In this document: piece by piece, positions 15,862-24,555 of the stretch
Layout of the letters: every line of letters begins with the position of its first letter
How positions within the stretch are numbered: position 1 is the first letter of the stretch
NCBI GenBank assembly: GCA_015272195.1
Contig: JACYMC010000171.1
Coordinates: forward strand, 1 to 48,626
Reading direction: 5' to 3'
DNA length: 48,626 nt
DNA from: Candidatus Sericytochromatia bacterium
GTDB taxonomy: Bacteria; Cyanobacteriota; Sericytochromatia; UBA7694
Notes under the pieces: model-generated
Database searches by the model: none
What the model was told of the DNA's origin: nothing
The model's input: only the letters and a program-made list of their open reading frames with translations
Translations under genes and position numbers: made by a program

Positions 15862-18800
15862 CGCTGACCCAGAATACCCTGGCGCTTTACAGCGCAGCAG
15901 AAAGCCTGTTGGCAGCTTCACCTTTGCTGGCGCAGGGACAAACATCTGCCGCTAAAGCCCCTGCTGCTGAAGGAGCAGCCCCGCCCGCTGAAGCCCCAGC
16001 ACCTGCGGCAGACGATCTTGCACCCATCCCGACCCTTGCCGACAGTCTGAGCCCTGACTTGCTCAGCGCTGCTGCGGGTCAGTTCGGCATCTCGGTGACC
16101 GATCTTGAAAACCTGCTCGACACCTTTGACGGTGAAATTGATGCCATCAATCTGCTGGCCAATCGCATGAAGCCAGTTGAAGGCCAGTTTAACCGTGCTG
16201 AAGCGGGTTTTCTGCGTTCTTCGTCTTCGCTCAAAACCCTCTCGCGGGCCTTGCTGGGCGTGATTCAGCCCACCGAAGGCACTGATAACAGGCCCATGAC
16301 CGGTTCGGCGGCAGCCATCCGGCGGACCCAGGCTCTGCTGACCTTTTTGATGGAGTCGCGCCGTTTGGAGCAGAGCAACCCACAGCTGGCCGGTCGGCTG
16401 GGGCTGAGCCGACTGAACCAGGCCGTGGCCGGGAGCATCTCACGCTTGCCCAGCCCGAGTCTGCAGAATATTCTCAACCGTTATATTGGCAACAATAACC
16501 GTGCAGATACCGCAGACGCCAAACAGCGCCTGGCAGACCTCAGCAAGGTCCTCAGTTATTTCAGCGGTGAGAGCGACCTCAACCTCGATACCGGCCGGGC
16601 CCTGTTTGAGCTGGTGCTCGATAATGGTGTGGATACCGTCAGGGGGCTGGGTGAACTCCTGCCGGCGGGTCCAGCGCGTGAACGCTATGAGCAGATGCTC
16701 AACCGGATCGAAAACAGAATCCAGAGTACGGTACAGCGTCTCGGCAGTGAGGCGCCCAGCTTTCTCAGGGGGCTTGTGAACAGCTCACCGGAAGCTTCAC
16801 GTTATGTGCTGCGCTTTCTGACAGAAGATGGGGTAGGGCGCTATGCAGCAGCGGTGGATTTGGTTGGCACCTTTGCCGAGTCTGAAATTGCCCAGCGCTT
16901 TTTGGGGGCTGGTGGCCAGCGCAACCTGCAGGCGCTCACGGAATTTTTATCGCTTGACAATATTGGCCGGGACTATCTGCGCAAAATTCTGGATAGCAAT
17001 GCACCGGCTGGCAGCCGTTTTAACGCCTTGAATAATTTAGTCAGAGATATTGTCAAAGACAAACTGCCCGGGCTGTCTGCTCTGCAGGTCCAGAGTTTTG
17101 AGAGTCTGACGGGCCGCGCTCTGGACCGTTTTGCCGGCCTGCTGGGCCTGGGCAATGCCGCTGACGCCGCACGGGCTGCCGATGACGTGCTGCCTGCGGC
17201 TGCGCGGGCAGCTTCGGATGCCTTGCCGGATGCTGCCGGGCTGATTGCCCGCCAGAGTGATGAATTGATTCAGGGGGCTTCTCTGACACGGCCTGCACGG
17301 GCAGGCCTTGAAAGGCTGCTGGGCGCCAGCCCGGCCCGGGCTCAGGAGGTGCTGGATGTTTTAAAGACCATGGACCCCAGACAACTGGATACGGTCTTGC
17401 AGATTGCTGCTGAAATGGAGCCCGCCCGTGCGCTGAATATGGTGGTCGGTGAGGGCATGGGGGCCCGCTTTCTGCGCGGCGTGGCTGAGATGGTGCCTTA
17501 TCTCAGAAGCTATGGCCTGCGCGTGGCTGATATTGTGCCCAAGCTCGGTCGGGCACTGGGCAAGGCTGTTCCTGCGATAGGGGCCGCGCTGTCGGGTTAC
17601 GATACGGTGCGCATGGGCAGGATTGCCCTGACCGGCAGTTATAATGGCCGTCAGTATTCAGATCCTGATGTGCGCATGCTGGCCCTGGCGGGTGCGGCGA
17701 CCAATGGCCTTGATACTGTACTGGGTGCGCTGGAGGCTTTTGGGGTGGGCAATGTGGCTTTTCCGCTGCAGCTGGGCCTGGCGGGCGCTTCGCTGGCCCT
17801 GGATCTGATGGTGGAATATTATAACGACAATCCCCAGGCCATGCCCCCGGCCATGCGTCAGGCCATTCAGTACAGCGCGGCCACTGTGGCTGTAACCGCT
17901 CCTTTTGTGGTGCCCGGTGCGGGGATCGCTGCCAGTGAAGCGATTGTCAGCATTTATGGCCGTGAACGAACGGCTGAGATCTTTGGCGAGCTGGTTTCTG
18001 AAGTGGGCGATCGGGCCCTGGATGCCCTCAGTGATCTGGGGCAGGCAGGTCTGGCAAAGCTTCAGGCTCTGGCCACGGCCGGCGGCGAGCTGGGGCTGGC
18101 GGCCGTCAGACAGCTGGCCAGTATGGGTGAGCAGGGCATTGCCGTGCTGAAAGATCTCGTGCTGCAGGGGGGCCAGATGGCTGACGCTGCCTTGAATGCC
18201 ATCGTTCGTGCAGCCCGAAACCAGGGCGCGGCAGCCCGCGAGGCGCTGCTCTCGTTGGCCCGTCAGGCTGGTGCCATCGGCAGCCGGGCCATTGAGCAGC
18301 TGGGCAGCCTGCGGGATTGGGGGGCTGAACAGCTCAAAAATCTCGTCGCTGCCGGCATTCCACTGGCCCAGGAAGCCATCAGCCGCCTCAGCAGCATGGG
18401 ACAGGCAGGTTTTGAAGCCCTCGAAAGCCTGGTTAAAAGCGGGGGGCAGTTTGCCCAGCAGGCCTTTAACGCCTTGCTGGCCCAGGGCAATGCGGCCATT
18501 GACCAGCTCAAAGACATCGCCCTGAGCGGGGCCCGCCTGGGCCGTCAGGCCTTTGATGCCCTGATAAACAAAGGCCGGGCGGCTATTGACGCCCTGCAGG
18601 AAATCGGGACCCGCGTATCGGCTTATGCCGGGGAGGTGATTACAAAGCTCAGCAATCTTGGCGAAGCGGCTGAAGCGGCCATCACGGCCATTGGGACTCG
18701 CTTCAGCCAGTATGCCGATGAAGCCATCAGCGGCCTGCGGCGCATCGGTGCCCGGGCAGTTGACAGCATTCAGGCCCTGGCCAGAAGGTATCCAGCCCTG

Positions 18801-19193
18801 CGCAGTAACGCCATCCGGGCTTTTGCTGCCATTGGTCCGGCGGCCAGCCGGGCCCTGAACACCCTGATTGATCAGATGTGGGCCGCCGTACAGACCAGCG
18901 TGAACCAGCTGATGGGCCTGGCCAATGAACTGGGTGCTGTCTCCAGCCGGGTGCTGCGCAATATCAGCACCACGCTTTCGCGGGGCTGGCAGCGCTCGAC
19001 GATTGATCTGATTCCCTTTAATGGCCGCGAAACCAATCTGCGGCCTTTGATCGATGCCTTTTCGGGGTTGCTGCGCAAAGCCGGGGCTGCCGGCTCGCAG
19101 GCTTACCGGCAAATGCGCCAGCTGGCCATGAACGCCCTGCGCGATCTGGGGGTGCCGTTGCTGGCGATCCGAGCCCTGCAGCGGGTGGTCTGA
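15726..19193 (+). CDS. Giant alpha-helical protein with tandem short-helix solenoid
   Basis: 1,155 aa in this frame; the frame is open back to 15639 and probably belongs to one gene starting at 15469. No family recognised. Almost all helical: an N-terminal helical part, an Ala/Pro-rich linker (about 70-95), and a large region (100-550) with many predicted helices. A hydrophobic stretch follows (about 610-745: KAVPAIGAALSGYDTVRM, AFPLQLGLAGASLALDLM, TAPFVVPGAGIAASEAIV) that could be membrane-inserting or buried. Then come about 20 units of 14-15 residues (positions 18006-18887) ending in a basic tail. No signal peptide. The next gene starts 1 nt after the stop. An intracellular scaffold or an exported factor are both possible; no evidence decides. 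Confidence 0.75.
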   Translation: MLQRFQTETLPQNLGQLENSLQTLEDQLATLPPDSPERAALALDLTLTQNTLALYSAAESLLAASPLLAQGQTSAAKAPAAEGAAPPAEAPAPAADDLAPIPTLADSLSPDLLSAAAGQFGISVTDLENLLDTFDGEIDAINLLANRMKPVEGQFNRAEAGFLRSSSSLKTLSRALLGVIQPTEGTDNRPMTGSAAAIRRTQALLTFLMESRRLEQSNPQLAGRLGLSRLNQAVAGSISRLPSPSLQNILNRYIGNNNRADTADAKQRLADLSKVLSYFSGESDLNLDTGRALFELVLDNGVDTVRGLGELLPAGPARERYEQMLNRIENRIQSTVQRLGSEAPSFLRGLVNSSPEASRYVLRFLTEDGVGRYAAAVDLVGTFAESEIAQRFLGAGGQRNLQALTEFLSLDNIGRDYLRKILDSNAPAGSRFNALNNLVRDIVKDKLPGLSALQVQSFESLTGRALDRFAGLLGLGNAADAARAADDVLPAAARAASDALPDAAGLIARQSDELIQGASLTRPARAGLERLLGASPARAQEVLDVLKTMDPRQLDTVLQIAAEMEPARALNMVVGEGMGARFLRGVAEMVPYLRSYGLRVADIVPKLGRALGKAVPAIGAALSGYDTVRMGRIALTGSYNGRQYSDPDVRMLALAGAATNGLDTVLGALEAFGVGNVAFPLQLGLAGASLALDLMVEYYNDNPQAMPPAMRQAIQYSAATVAVTAPFVVPGAGIAASEAIVSIYGRERTAEIFGELVSEVGDRALDALSDLGQAGLAKLQALATAGGELGLAAVRQLASMGEQGIAVLKDLVLQGGQMADAALNAIVRAARNQGAAAREALLSLARQAGAIGSRAIEQLGSLRDWGAEQLKNLVAAGIPLAQEAISRLSSMGQAGFEALESLVKSGGQFAQQAFNALLAQGNAAIDQLKDIALSGARLGRQAFDALINKGRAAIDALQEIGTRVSAYAGEVITKLSNLGEAAEAAITAIGTRFSQYADEAISGLRRIGARAVDSIQALARRYPALRSNAIRAFAAIGPAASRALNTLIDQMWAAVQTSVNQLMGLANELGAVSSRVLRNISTTLSRGWQRSTIDLIPFNGRETNLRPLIDAFSGLLRKAGAAGSQAYRQMRQLAMNALRDLGVPLLAIRALQRVV
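18006..18887 (+). repeat. Tandem 14/15-residue helical repeats in the giant protein
   Basis: About 20 protein-level units alternate 14 and 15 residues (one is 18), so the underlying unit is about 29 residues. The consensus is a helix of the form A-x-x-A-(I/L)-x-x-L-x-x-x-G, e.g. GLAAVRQLASMGEQ and AQEAISRLSSMGQA. The DNA is not repeated exactly, so the repeats are old. Confidence 0.7.
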
Positions 19194-19194
19194 G

Positions 19195-19791
19195 ATGAGC
19201 GAAACCTTCGATTTTAAACAACTCTGGCAGGTGGCGCTTGAGATGGAGTCCGAAAATGCCCAGGGCTTGTGCCAGCAGGCCCAGCAGGCCAGCACCTGGC
19301 CAGACCGGATGCAGGCGCTGCGCAACGGACTGGCCCATTCTCCGGCGGACGCAGCCCTGCTGCAGACACTCCAGGCGGCCTGTACACAACCGGCAGCGCT
19401 TCGCACCGGTCTGCTGCAAAGTGAGCTGACGGGTCTTGAAACCCTCGTGCTGGCCCTCAAAGCCCTGCCAAAGCCCTCGGCAGAGGCGGACGGGCAGCTG
19501 CTGCAGACCTGGATTGATTTGCTGGAGGCTCACTTCTATGCCAGCGTGCCAGAGCGCGCGCCGGGAGTACAACAGACGGCCCTGGCGCAGCTGCTGCAGA
19601 CCCCTCTGCCGGACGCCTGGCCGGTCAGCGCGGCAGATTTACCGCACTGGGTCCGTGAGCAGCCCCTGGAAGCATTGCAGGATCTGAAGCTGCGCTGCAT
19701 GCAGCTGCTGTCAGAGGGCGGCGGCACTGACGCTCTGCAGCAGATGCTGCAGTATCTCAATGCCAGTCTGATGTTGCGCCAGCTGACCTGA
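19195..19791 (+). CDS. Hypothetical helical protein (198 aa), partner of the giant protein
   Basis: Not recognised. The ATG follows the giant gene's TGA by 1 nt, with GGTGG 7 nt upstream, so the two are almost certainly co-translated. It is all helical, rich in Leu, Gln and Ala, with pairs of amphipathic helices (for example residues 5-35 and 60-90), acidic overall, and has no signal peptide or membrane segment. A chaperone or adaptor for the large protein is the natural guess from size, charge and position; unproven. Confidence 0.8.
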   Translation: MSETFDFKQLWQVALEMESENAQGLCQQAQQASTWPDRMQALRNGLAHSPADAALLQTLQAACTQPAALRTGLLQSELTGLETLVLALKALPKPSAEADGQLLQTWIDLLEAHFYASVPERAPGVQQTALAQLLQTPLPDAWPVSAADLPHWVREQPLEALQDLKLRCMQLLSEGGGTDALQQMLQYLNASLMLRQLT

Positions 19792-19835
19792 CATCCTGCT
19801 GCGTATGGATTCAATCCGGTGGCTGTGCTGCCGGG

Positions 19836-21332
19836 TCAGGTCTCTGACGGCCTGGGGGTACACAACTGCAGATCCACTTCAAAAAAGCGCTTCCAGGGAA
19901 AGCTCAGATGTTTGACCTGCAGGCCCTGCAACGCGGGGGGCAACTGGGCGCGCCAGCCTTCAAAATGCTGATTAAACCAGTGAATGGCTGAGAGGCAGCT
20001 CTGCAGGGTGACCGGCTCACTGTAATGGCCGCAGAGCTGCTGGCGCAGATGCCCCTGGTACCAGCCGTCATCAGCCAGGCGCTCCAGCAAAAAGCGTTGA
20101 TGGCTCAGCGGCAGGGGCTGATCTGTACTGAGCAGGGGCCCCAGAAACTTCAGCCAGGCCAGTAGCATGCCGAGGCTGTTGCCGTTGGTGTTCCAGGCGG
20201 CGTAGGCCCGCAGTTTCAGCAGCAGCTGCTGATCTTCGAGGTGCTGCAGCAGTTCGGCATCGCCGCCGTTGGCGTAGCACAGGTCGGCCAAAGCCACCGG
20301 TTTTCCTGCTCTCAGAGCAGCCGTTAGCTTACTGACTGCGTCTGTGTTCAGGGGCACGCGCTGCTGCCGATCCAGAAACTGGTCAATCTGGGGGCCGTGC
20401 GGCGGGTTGTGCAGCCAGAGCACTACGGCTTCTTCGGCTGCATTCTGGCGCAGCGCAACCCCCACGGCGCGGGCCTGAATGGCCAGGGTCTGGCTCAGGG
20501 GTCGGCCTTCATACAATGTGCAGAGATCCTGGGCCTCAGGGTGACTCCAGGCCAAATTCAGGGTTGGGCCTTCAGGAGCCAGAACACGGGCCAGCAGCAC
20601 GCTGGCCAGTTCGTCGGCCCCTGGATAGATCAGGCAGCGATCGCTGAGATTCAGCTGCGCAACTTCGGTCTCCAGCAGCTGGCGCTCCTGCACGCCCCAG
20701 CCGTATTCCCCGCTGTCATCACAGCCGATCAGCAGCTGATCCATGACGCCTTCGGCCTGCAGGGCCAGCAGGTTTTGCAGCACGGCCAGGTTGCGCTGGC
20801 GCAGATGCCGGTAATCATTCAGGACATCGGCGGGAATCTGACGTTGCAAGCGCTGGTACTCTGCTTGCAAGGTTTCATCCACTGCTTCGCTGAGCCGGTG
20901 TTCCAGCCACGACAGACGGTAAATGGCCTGGCCGTGCTGAGCCCAGTAGGGCCGCTCTTCGGTGGCGTCATTGCTGTTGGAAATGCGCAGCAGCGTGGCA
21001 AAACCGTGGATTCTGAGGTCCGGGAAGCGCTCACGCCACTGGCGCAGCTGGTTCAGGCGCTGCAGCAGCTGATCCAGCGGGGCTGGATTGCGGCGCGAGG
21101 CCACCAGATTGCCATACAGCCAGGTGTCAAAGCTCAGAAAGAGCTGGCTGGCTTCGGGCAGTTGAGCAGCCAGCCAGGCATCCAGCTCCGTCAGCCGGGC
21201 AGGTTCTCGGGCGTTGCCCAGCACTTTGCTCTCCGGGGCCAATACGCTATGCCCGCCCAGGGCGGCCAGTTGCACCGGAAAGCGGGCATTGCAGGGCCGC
21301 CCGTCGAGGGGCAGCAAAAGGTTTTGTGGCAT
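19836..21332 (-). CDS. DUF4127 family protein
   Basis: 498 aa, close to the usual length of DUF4127 proteins. Recognised from the N-terminal LPLDGRPCNARFP, the KVLGNAREP...LDAWL segment, DDSGEYGWGVQE in the middle, and YAAWNTNGNSLGMLL near residue 375. The family is of unknown function, with metal-ligand-like Asp/His/Glu clusters (here Asp9, the DDSGEYG pair, and ADLCYANGGDAEL). It is the last gene of a leftward operon and starts right after the previous stop (TAAATG, no gap, no Shine-Dalgarno), so it depends on coupling. No signal peptide, so cytoplasmic. Confidence 0.85.
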   Translation of the reverse strand: MPQNLLLPLDGRPCNARFPVQLAALGGHSVLAPESKVLGNAREPARLTELDAWLAAQLPEASQLFLSFDTWLYGNLVASRRNPAPLDQLLQRLNQLRQWRERFPDLRIHGFATLLRISNSNDATEERPYWAQHGQAIYRLSWLEHRLSEAVDETLQAEYQRLQRQIPADVLNDYRHLRQRNLAVLQNLLALQAEGVMDQLLIGCDDSGEYGWGVQERQLLETEVAQLNLSDRCLIYPGADELASVLLARVLAPEGPTLNLAWSHPEAQDLCTLYEGRPLSQTLAIQARAVGVALRQNAAEEAVVLWLHNPPHGPQIDQFLDRQQRVPLNTDAVSKLTAALRAGKPVALADLCYANGGDAELLQHLEDQQLLLKLRAYAAWNTNGNSLGMLLAWLKFLGPLLSTDQPLPLSHQRFLLERLADDGWYQGHLRQQLCGHYSEPVTLQSCLSAIHWFNQHFEGWRAQLPPALQGLQVKHLSFPWKRFFEVDLQLCTPRPSET

Positions 21333-21926
21333 TTATTTGCGGGCGCTGAAGAGATCCAGCACCGACTTTTTGACGCTAGAGCCAAACTGAATAAAGATCA
21401 GGCGCGTCAGAATGCCGATGTAATTGGGCCAGGAGATATAGCCGTCGGGGGTTTCGCCCTCATTGGAGAAGGCTGAATCCCGCTCAATTTCTTCGTCCAG
21501 AATCTGCTCACCGGCCACGTTCAGCCCGGCCAGCTCGTAAAAGTCGAGGTTGAGCAGGGTGGGGTACATGTCTCTGGGATTGAGCTTGATCTTCAGAAAC
21601 TGGTCAATTGTATCGCAGCCGTAATACATCTCCTCAATCTGGTTCATGATCTCTTTTTTGAGGTTCATGGAGACTTCGACCAGGCGGTTGAGGGGCAGCT
21701 TCTGAATAAACCACTCCACCATTTCTTCTGAGACTTCAGAAGTGCGCTTCAGCATGCTGTTGAGGTAGGGCATCAGATCGCGCAGGCGAAACTCCACGCA
21801 GACGCCGACCCCCACCAGGCGGTCTTCGGTGCCCGTCAGGATGATTTTGGCAGACTTGGGTTCAATGGGCTTTTCGTCCAGCGAGAGGATGTAGGCCCCG
21901 ATATCGATCATCTGGTGGTACAGCAT
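21333..21926 (-). CDS. Hypothetical protein (197 aa) in GAF/DUF4127 operon
   Basis: Not recognised. ATG with GGGAG 6 nt upstream. It is mixed alpha/beta with an N-terminal strand pair (IDIGAYILSL, AKIILTG) and a helical middle (EVSEEMVEWFIQKLPL). Acidic in the C-terminal half, ending FGSSVKKSVLDLF. No membrane segment or signal peptide. It lies 15 nt after the GAF gene and directly before DUF4127, so it probably works with them. Confidence 0.8.
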   Translation of the reverse strand: MLYHQMIDIGAYILSLDEKPIEPKSAKIILTGTEDRLVGVGVCVEFRLRDLMPYLNSMLKRTSEVSEEMVEWFIQKLPLNRLVEVSMNLKKEIMNQIEEMYYGCDTIDQFLKIKLNPRDMYPTLLNLDFYELAGLNVAGEQILDEEIERDSAFSNEGETPDGYISWPNYIGILTRLIFIQFGSSVKKSVLDLFSARK

Positions 21927-21941
21927 AGTGGCTCCCGTGCG

Positions 21942-23813
21942 TTAATCTTCGTCTTCTTCATCTTCGTCTTCTTCATCCCAGTCTTCATCATTTTCATTGG
22001 TGCTGGCACTGGCGCGGACCATCCGGCCCACCAGCACGGCGCGCTGTTTGGCGGCTTTCTGGGCTTTTTTCTTGAGTTTGTCGGCAATCAGGTGGCCCCA
22101 GAGGGTGGGGTGCTCCGTGCGCAGGGTCGGCACAAGATTGGCCATTACGCGGTAGTGAATGTACATCTTGACCTCTTCGAGGCGATCGCGCTGCCAGTCT
22201 TCGGGCATTTCCAGAAACGCTTCCACTTCGTAGAGGTGTTTTTCGGCAATGTTCTGGGCCACGGTCAGCGAGATTTCGCGCATGCCCTGGTGGGCCAGCT
22301 CGGCCAGCAGGGCTTCGGGGTCAATGTCTTCGTGCAGCTCCGGCAGGGCTGCCCGGATATGGTGCTTAAAGTCCTGGGCGGCAGTCACCGACACAAAGTT
22401 GACCAGCATCTCTGACTGTTCGATATCGTTGATCAGGGTTGCACGTTTGCCTTCTGAAAAGAGCAGCAGGCCGCGAACGGCTTTGGTGACTTCTTTTTCG
22501 ATCTCTTCGAGTACGTCTTTGTAGAGGTCCTCAGCGGCTCCTTCGTCGGTGTCCATGGAGATCACCTCAGAGCCAACGATCAGGTGCTCCTGTTTTTTGG
22601 CTTCTTTTTCACCGACAAAGGGCTGGAGCAAATCCGGGCGCTTGATGCGCCGGTCCATAAACTCTTTAAAGGCCGTCAGACCACGGGGTTTGTTGAGCTT
22701 TTTGCTTTCGGCGTACTCAATGGCCTGATCGGCCAGCTCTGACATGCCGATATTAAACAGGTAAGAGAGTTTGGGGTCGTCTTTGAATTCCAGAAACTTG
22801 CCGATCTGGTACCAGACCTTGCGCAGTTTGTTGGGGGTATTGGCCTGCTCGGCCTGCAGGGCAATCAGTTCTTCAGACTCGTACTCTTCGAGTTCACCGA
22901 GCATAAAGTCAAAGATATCGTCAAAATAATCGCTGTAGTATTCAATCTGCTTGGCTACGTTCTCGCCGGTGGTCATGGGTCTGATCACCGTGTCTTTGAG
23001 CTTTTCGGGCAGGACCGGCGGAGCCGTTTCAATCGAGCGGGCCAGCAGTTCCATGGTGCGCTGTACAAACTGCATTTCGTTGGGGGTGTAGCCCTGGGGG
23101 TTGCTGACGGTCATGATCACCAGAATCGCTTCGACCGTATCGTTGACAATCGACGGCAGCAGCAGCATGGATTTGATACCCCAGGGCTGGGTAAACTGCA
23201 CCACGGCCTGATCGGAGAACTTGCTGCAGTCAGGGATCATCAGGGGTTGCCGGCTCTGGCGGATCTGGTTGATAATCGGCAGGTTATGCATGAAGACCCG
23301 ATCCATATCGGGCAGCTGGCCTGCTTTGAGGGGCTCTTTGGGCGGCATGCCGGGTATGGGCAAATTGGAGCCCGGTTCGTCTTCTTCTTTGCTTTTGTCG
23401 GGTTTTTCGATGGTTTCGATGACATCTCCGTTGACCAGCACGCGTTTGATTTTGGGCTTGTTTTCTTCCTTTTTTTCGGGGGGCTTGGGGGGCAGATTGC
23501 TTTGCTGGCGCACCAGACAGATTTCACCCAGCTGTTCGTAGCTTTCAAACATGGCGGCCACGGCGTGATCGGCCTTGAGCATCAGCTTGAGGCGGTTGCA
23601 GGCCAGCTTGTACATCATCGGGGGGTCAATGACCGAGGTTTCCAGCTCGCTCTGAAAGTTGTTGAGCAGCTTTTGCAGCTCCATGGCGCGCATGCGCTCC
23701 TGCTCCATGCGCTTTTTCTGTTCGGCCAGGGCCCGCTTCTGTTCGCGGGTCAGTTTCTGGGGGGGCTGCTGCCCGACCGGCTGGGCGCCGGGTGGAAGAT
23801 TGGGGTTCTGCAT
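21942..23813 (-). CDS. GAF-domain-containing cytoplasmic protein (623 aa)
   Basis: The N-terminal 1-55 is Pro/Gln then highly charged (REQKRALAEQKKRMEQERMRAM), coiled-coil-like. Residues about 60-265 look like a GAF domain interrupted by a Lys/Glu/Pro-rich insert (about 105-165): SVIDPPMMYKLACNRL, FMHNLPIINQIRQSRQ, WGIKSMLLLPSIVNDTVEAI, NEMQFVQRTMELLARSIE. The remaining 350 residues are helical with an unusual acidic tail of Asp/Glu/Trp (last 20 residues). GAF domains bind cyclic nucleotides, bilins or other small ligands. No output domain is recognisable, so it is probably a sensor that acts on a partner. Operon with the 180-aa, 197-aa and DUF4127 genes. Confidence 0.75.
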   Translation of the reverse strand: MQNPNLPPGAQPVGQQPPQKLTREQKRALAEQKKRMEQERMRAMELQKLLNNFQSELETSVIDPPMMYKLACNRLKLMLKADHAVAAMFESYEQLGEICLVRQQSNLPPKPPEKKEENKPKIKRVLVNGDVIETIEKPDKSKEEDEPGSNLPIPGMPPKEPLKAGQLPDMDRVFMHNLPIINQIRQSRQPLMIPDCSKFSDQAVVQFTQPWGIKSMLLLPSIVNDTVEAILVIMTVSNPQGYTPNEMQFVQRTMELLARSIETAPPVLPEKLKDTVIRPMTTGENVAKQIEYYSDYFDDIFDFMLGELEEYESEELIALQAEQANTPNKLRKVWYQIGKFLEFKDDPKLSYLFNIGMSELADQAIEYAESKKLNKPRGLTAFKEFMDRRIKRPDLLQPFVGEKEAKKQEHLIVGSEVISMDTDEGAAEDLYKDVLEEIEKEVTKAVRGLLLFSEGKRATLINDIEQSEMLVNFVSVTAAQDFKHHIRAALPELHEDIDPEALLAELAHQGMREISLTVAQNIAEKHLYEVEAFLEMPEDWQRDRLEEVKMYIHYRVMANLVPTLRTEHPTLWGHLIADKLKKKAQKAAKQRAVLVGRMVRASASTNENDEDWDEEDEDEEDED

Positions 23814-23846
23814 AACAAAGACCTTTCCCGGTGGGTGTGCTGTGTT

Positions 23847-24389
23847 TTAGAGAGATTCTTCGATATCGTCTTCTTCGTCAAAATCGTCTTCAGGATTATA
23901 TTTGATGCCTTTTTTGAGCGGCGTACTGATGGTGATATTAAAGGATTTGCCGCCGACTTTAAACGACATGTAACTGCTTTCGCGGTCCGATTCGATTTCG
24001 AAGTCGCGCCCTGAGAACACTTTGCCCAGAGCGGCTGCTGCGGCCCGCATGGGGGCCGGGGGGATGCTTTGACCGGCACCGAGTAATGAGCGGGGTGGCA
24101 CATCAGCCTGAATCTGCTTGTGCGCATTGGACATATTGTTCACAAAGCGGTTCATCTGCTCGTCCTGGGCCAGCTTCAGGATTTGCTGCTGATCCTGGCC
24201 GGGCAGCTGGGTCAGGGCGTTGACGCTGGTGGTCGGCAATTTAACCTGATTCTGCATCTGGTTATACTGCTTGCCGTCGAGCTTTTGAGGGGCCTGGGTG
24301 GGCCGGGCCTGGGCAGGGGCCTGGGTAGACTGTGGGGTTTGAACTTGTGGGGTCTGGGGACTGACCCGGTTGACGCCGCCAAGTGACAT
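23847..24389 (-). CDS. Pro/Gln-rich hypothetical protein (180 aa)
   Basis: Start: the second ATG (24389), 7 nt from AAGGAG; the first ATG (24395) is only 1 nt away. Residues 1-40 are disordered (Pro, Gln, Thr, Val repeats of the type PQVQTPQSTQ). The middle helix is Asn/Gln/Met rich (QYNQMQNQVKL, LKLAQDEQMNRFVNNMSN), then comes a compact beta region (SSYMSFKVGGKSFNITIST) and an acidic tail (FDEEDDIEESL). No family recognised. First gene of a four-gene operon. The N-terminus resembles that of two other non-related proteins in the window (see findings). Confidence 0.75.
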   Translation of the reverse strand: MSLGGVNRVSPQTPQVQTPQSTQAPAQARPTQAPQKLDGKQYNQMQNQVKLPTTSVNALTQLPGQDQQQILKLAQDEQMNRFVNNMSNAHKQIQADVPPRSLLGAGQSIPPAPMRAAAAALGKVFSGRDFEIESDRESSYMSFKVGGKSFNITISTPLKKGIKYNPEDDFDEEDDIEESL

Positions 24390-24555
24390 GGGCATGCTCC
24401 TTATGCTTTTTTTTTATTTTACACCATGTTTTCTATCTCTCAAGAGCCCCTGCGCATTGTCTGCGTTTATCAAGACTTAATTCAGTCTAAACAAATGGCT
24501 AACAACAAGTGTTAAAATGGGTATCTTCAGATTTTTTGAGAGAAGGTAAGCCTCC
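24390..24555. other. Divergent intergenic region
   Basis: 166 bp between the leftward GAF operon and the rightward M16 operon. It contains a TAAAAT -10-like box at 24513-24518 (no good -35 found) for the rightward operon and T-runs near 24410. No RNA gene or terminator is visible. Confidence 0.4.

Noticed and set aside
17658-19460. 600-codon leftward open frame inside the giant helical gene
   Set aside because: Antisense shadow of GC-rich coding sequence; Arg/Gly/His-rich with no motif, no start signal.
19785-19842. 8-bp inverted repeat GACCTGAC / GTCAGGTC across both stop codons of a convergent pair
   Set aside because: The 42-nt loop is too long for a terminator, and the similarity follows from both genes ending in ACCTGA; likely chance.
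20397-21476. 359-codon rightward frame over the DUF4127 gene
   Set aside because: Shadow of the leftward DUF4127 gene; Gln/Gly/His-rich without domain.
24396-24555. Poly-T and AT-rich intergenic run as a possible origin or attachment site
   Set aside because: Too short and without repeats, DnaA-box-like clusters or flanking direct repeats; fits an ordinary divergent promoter region.
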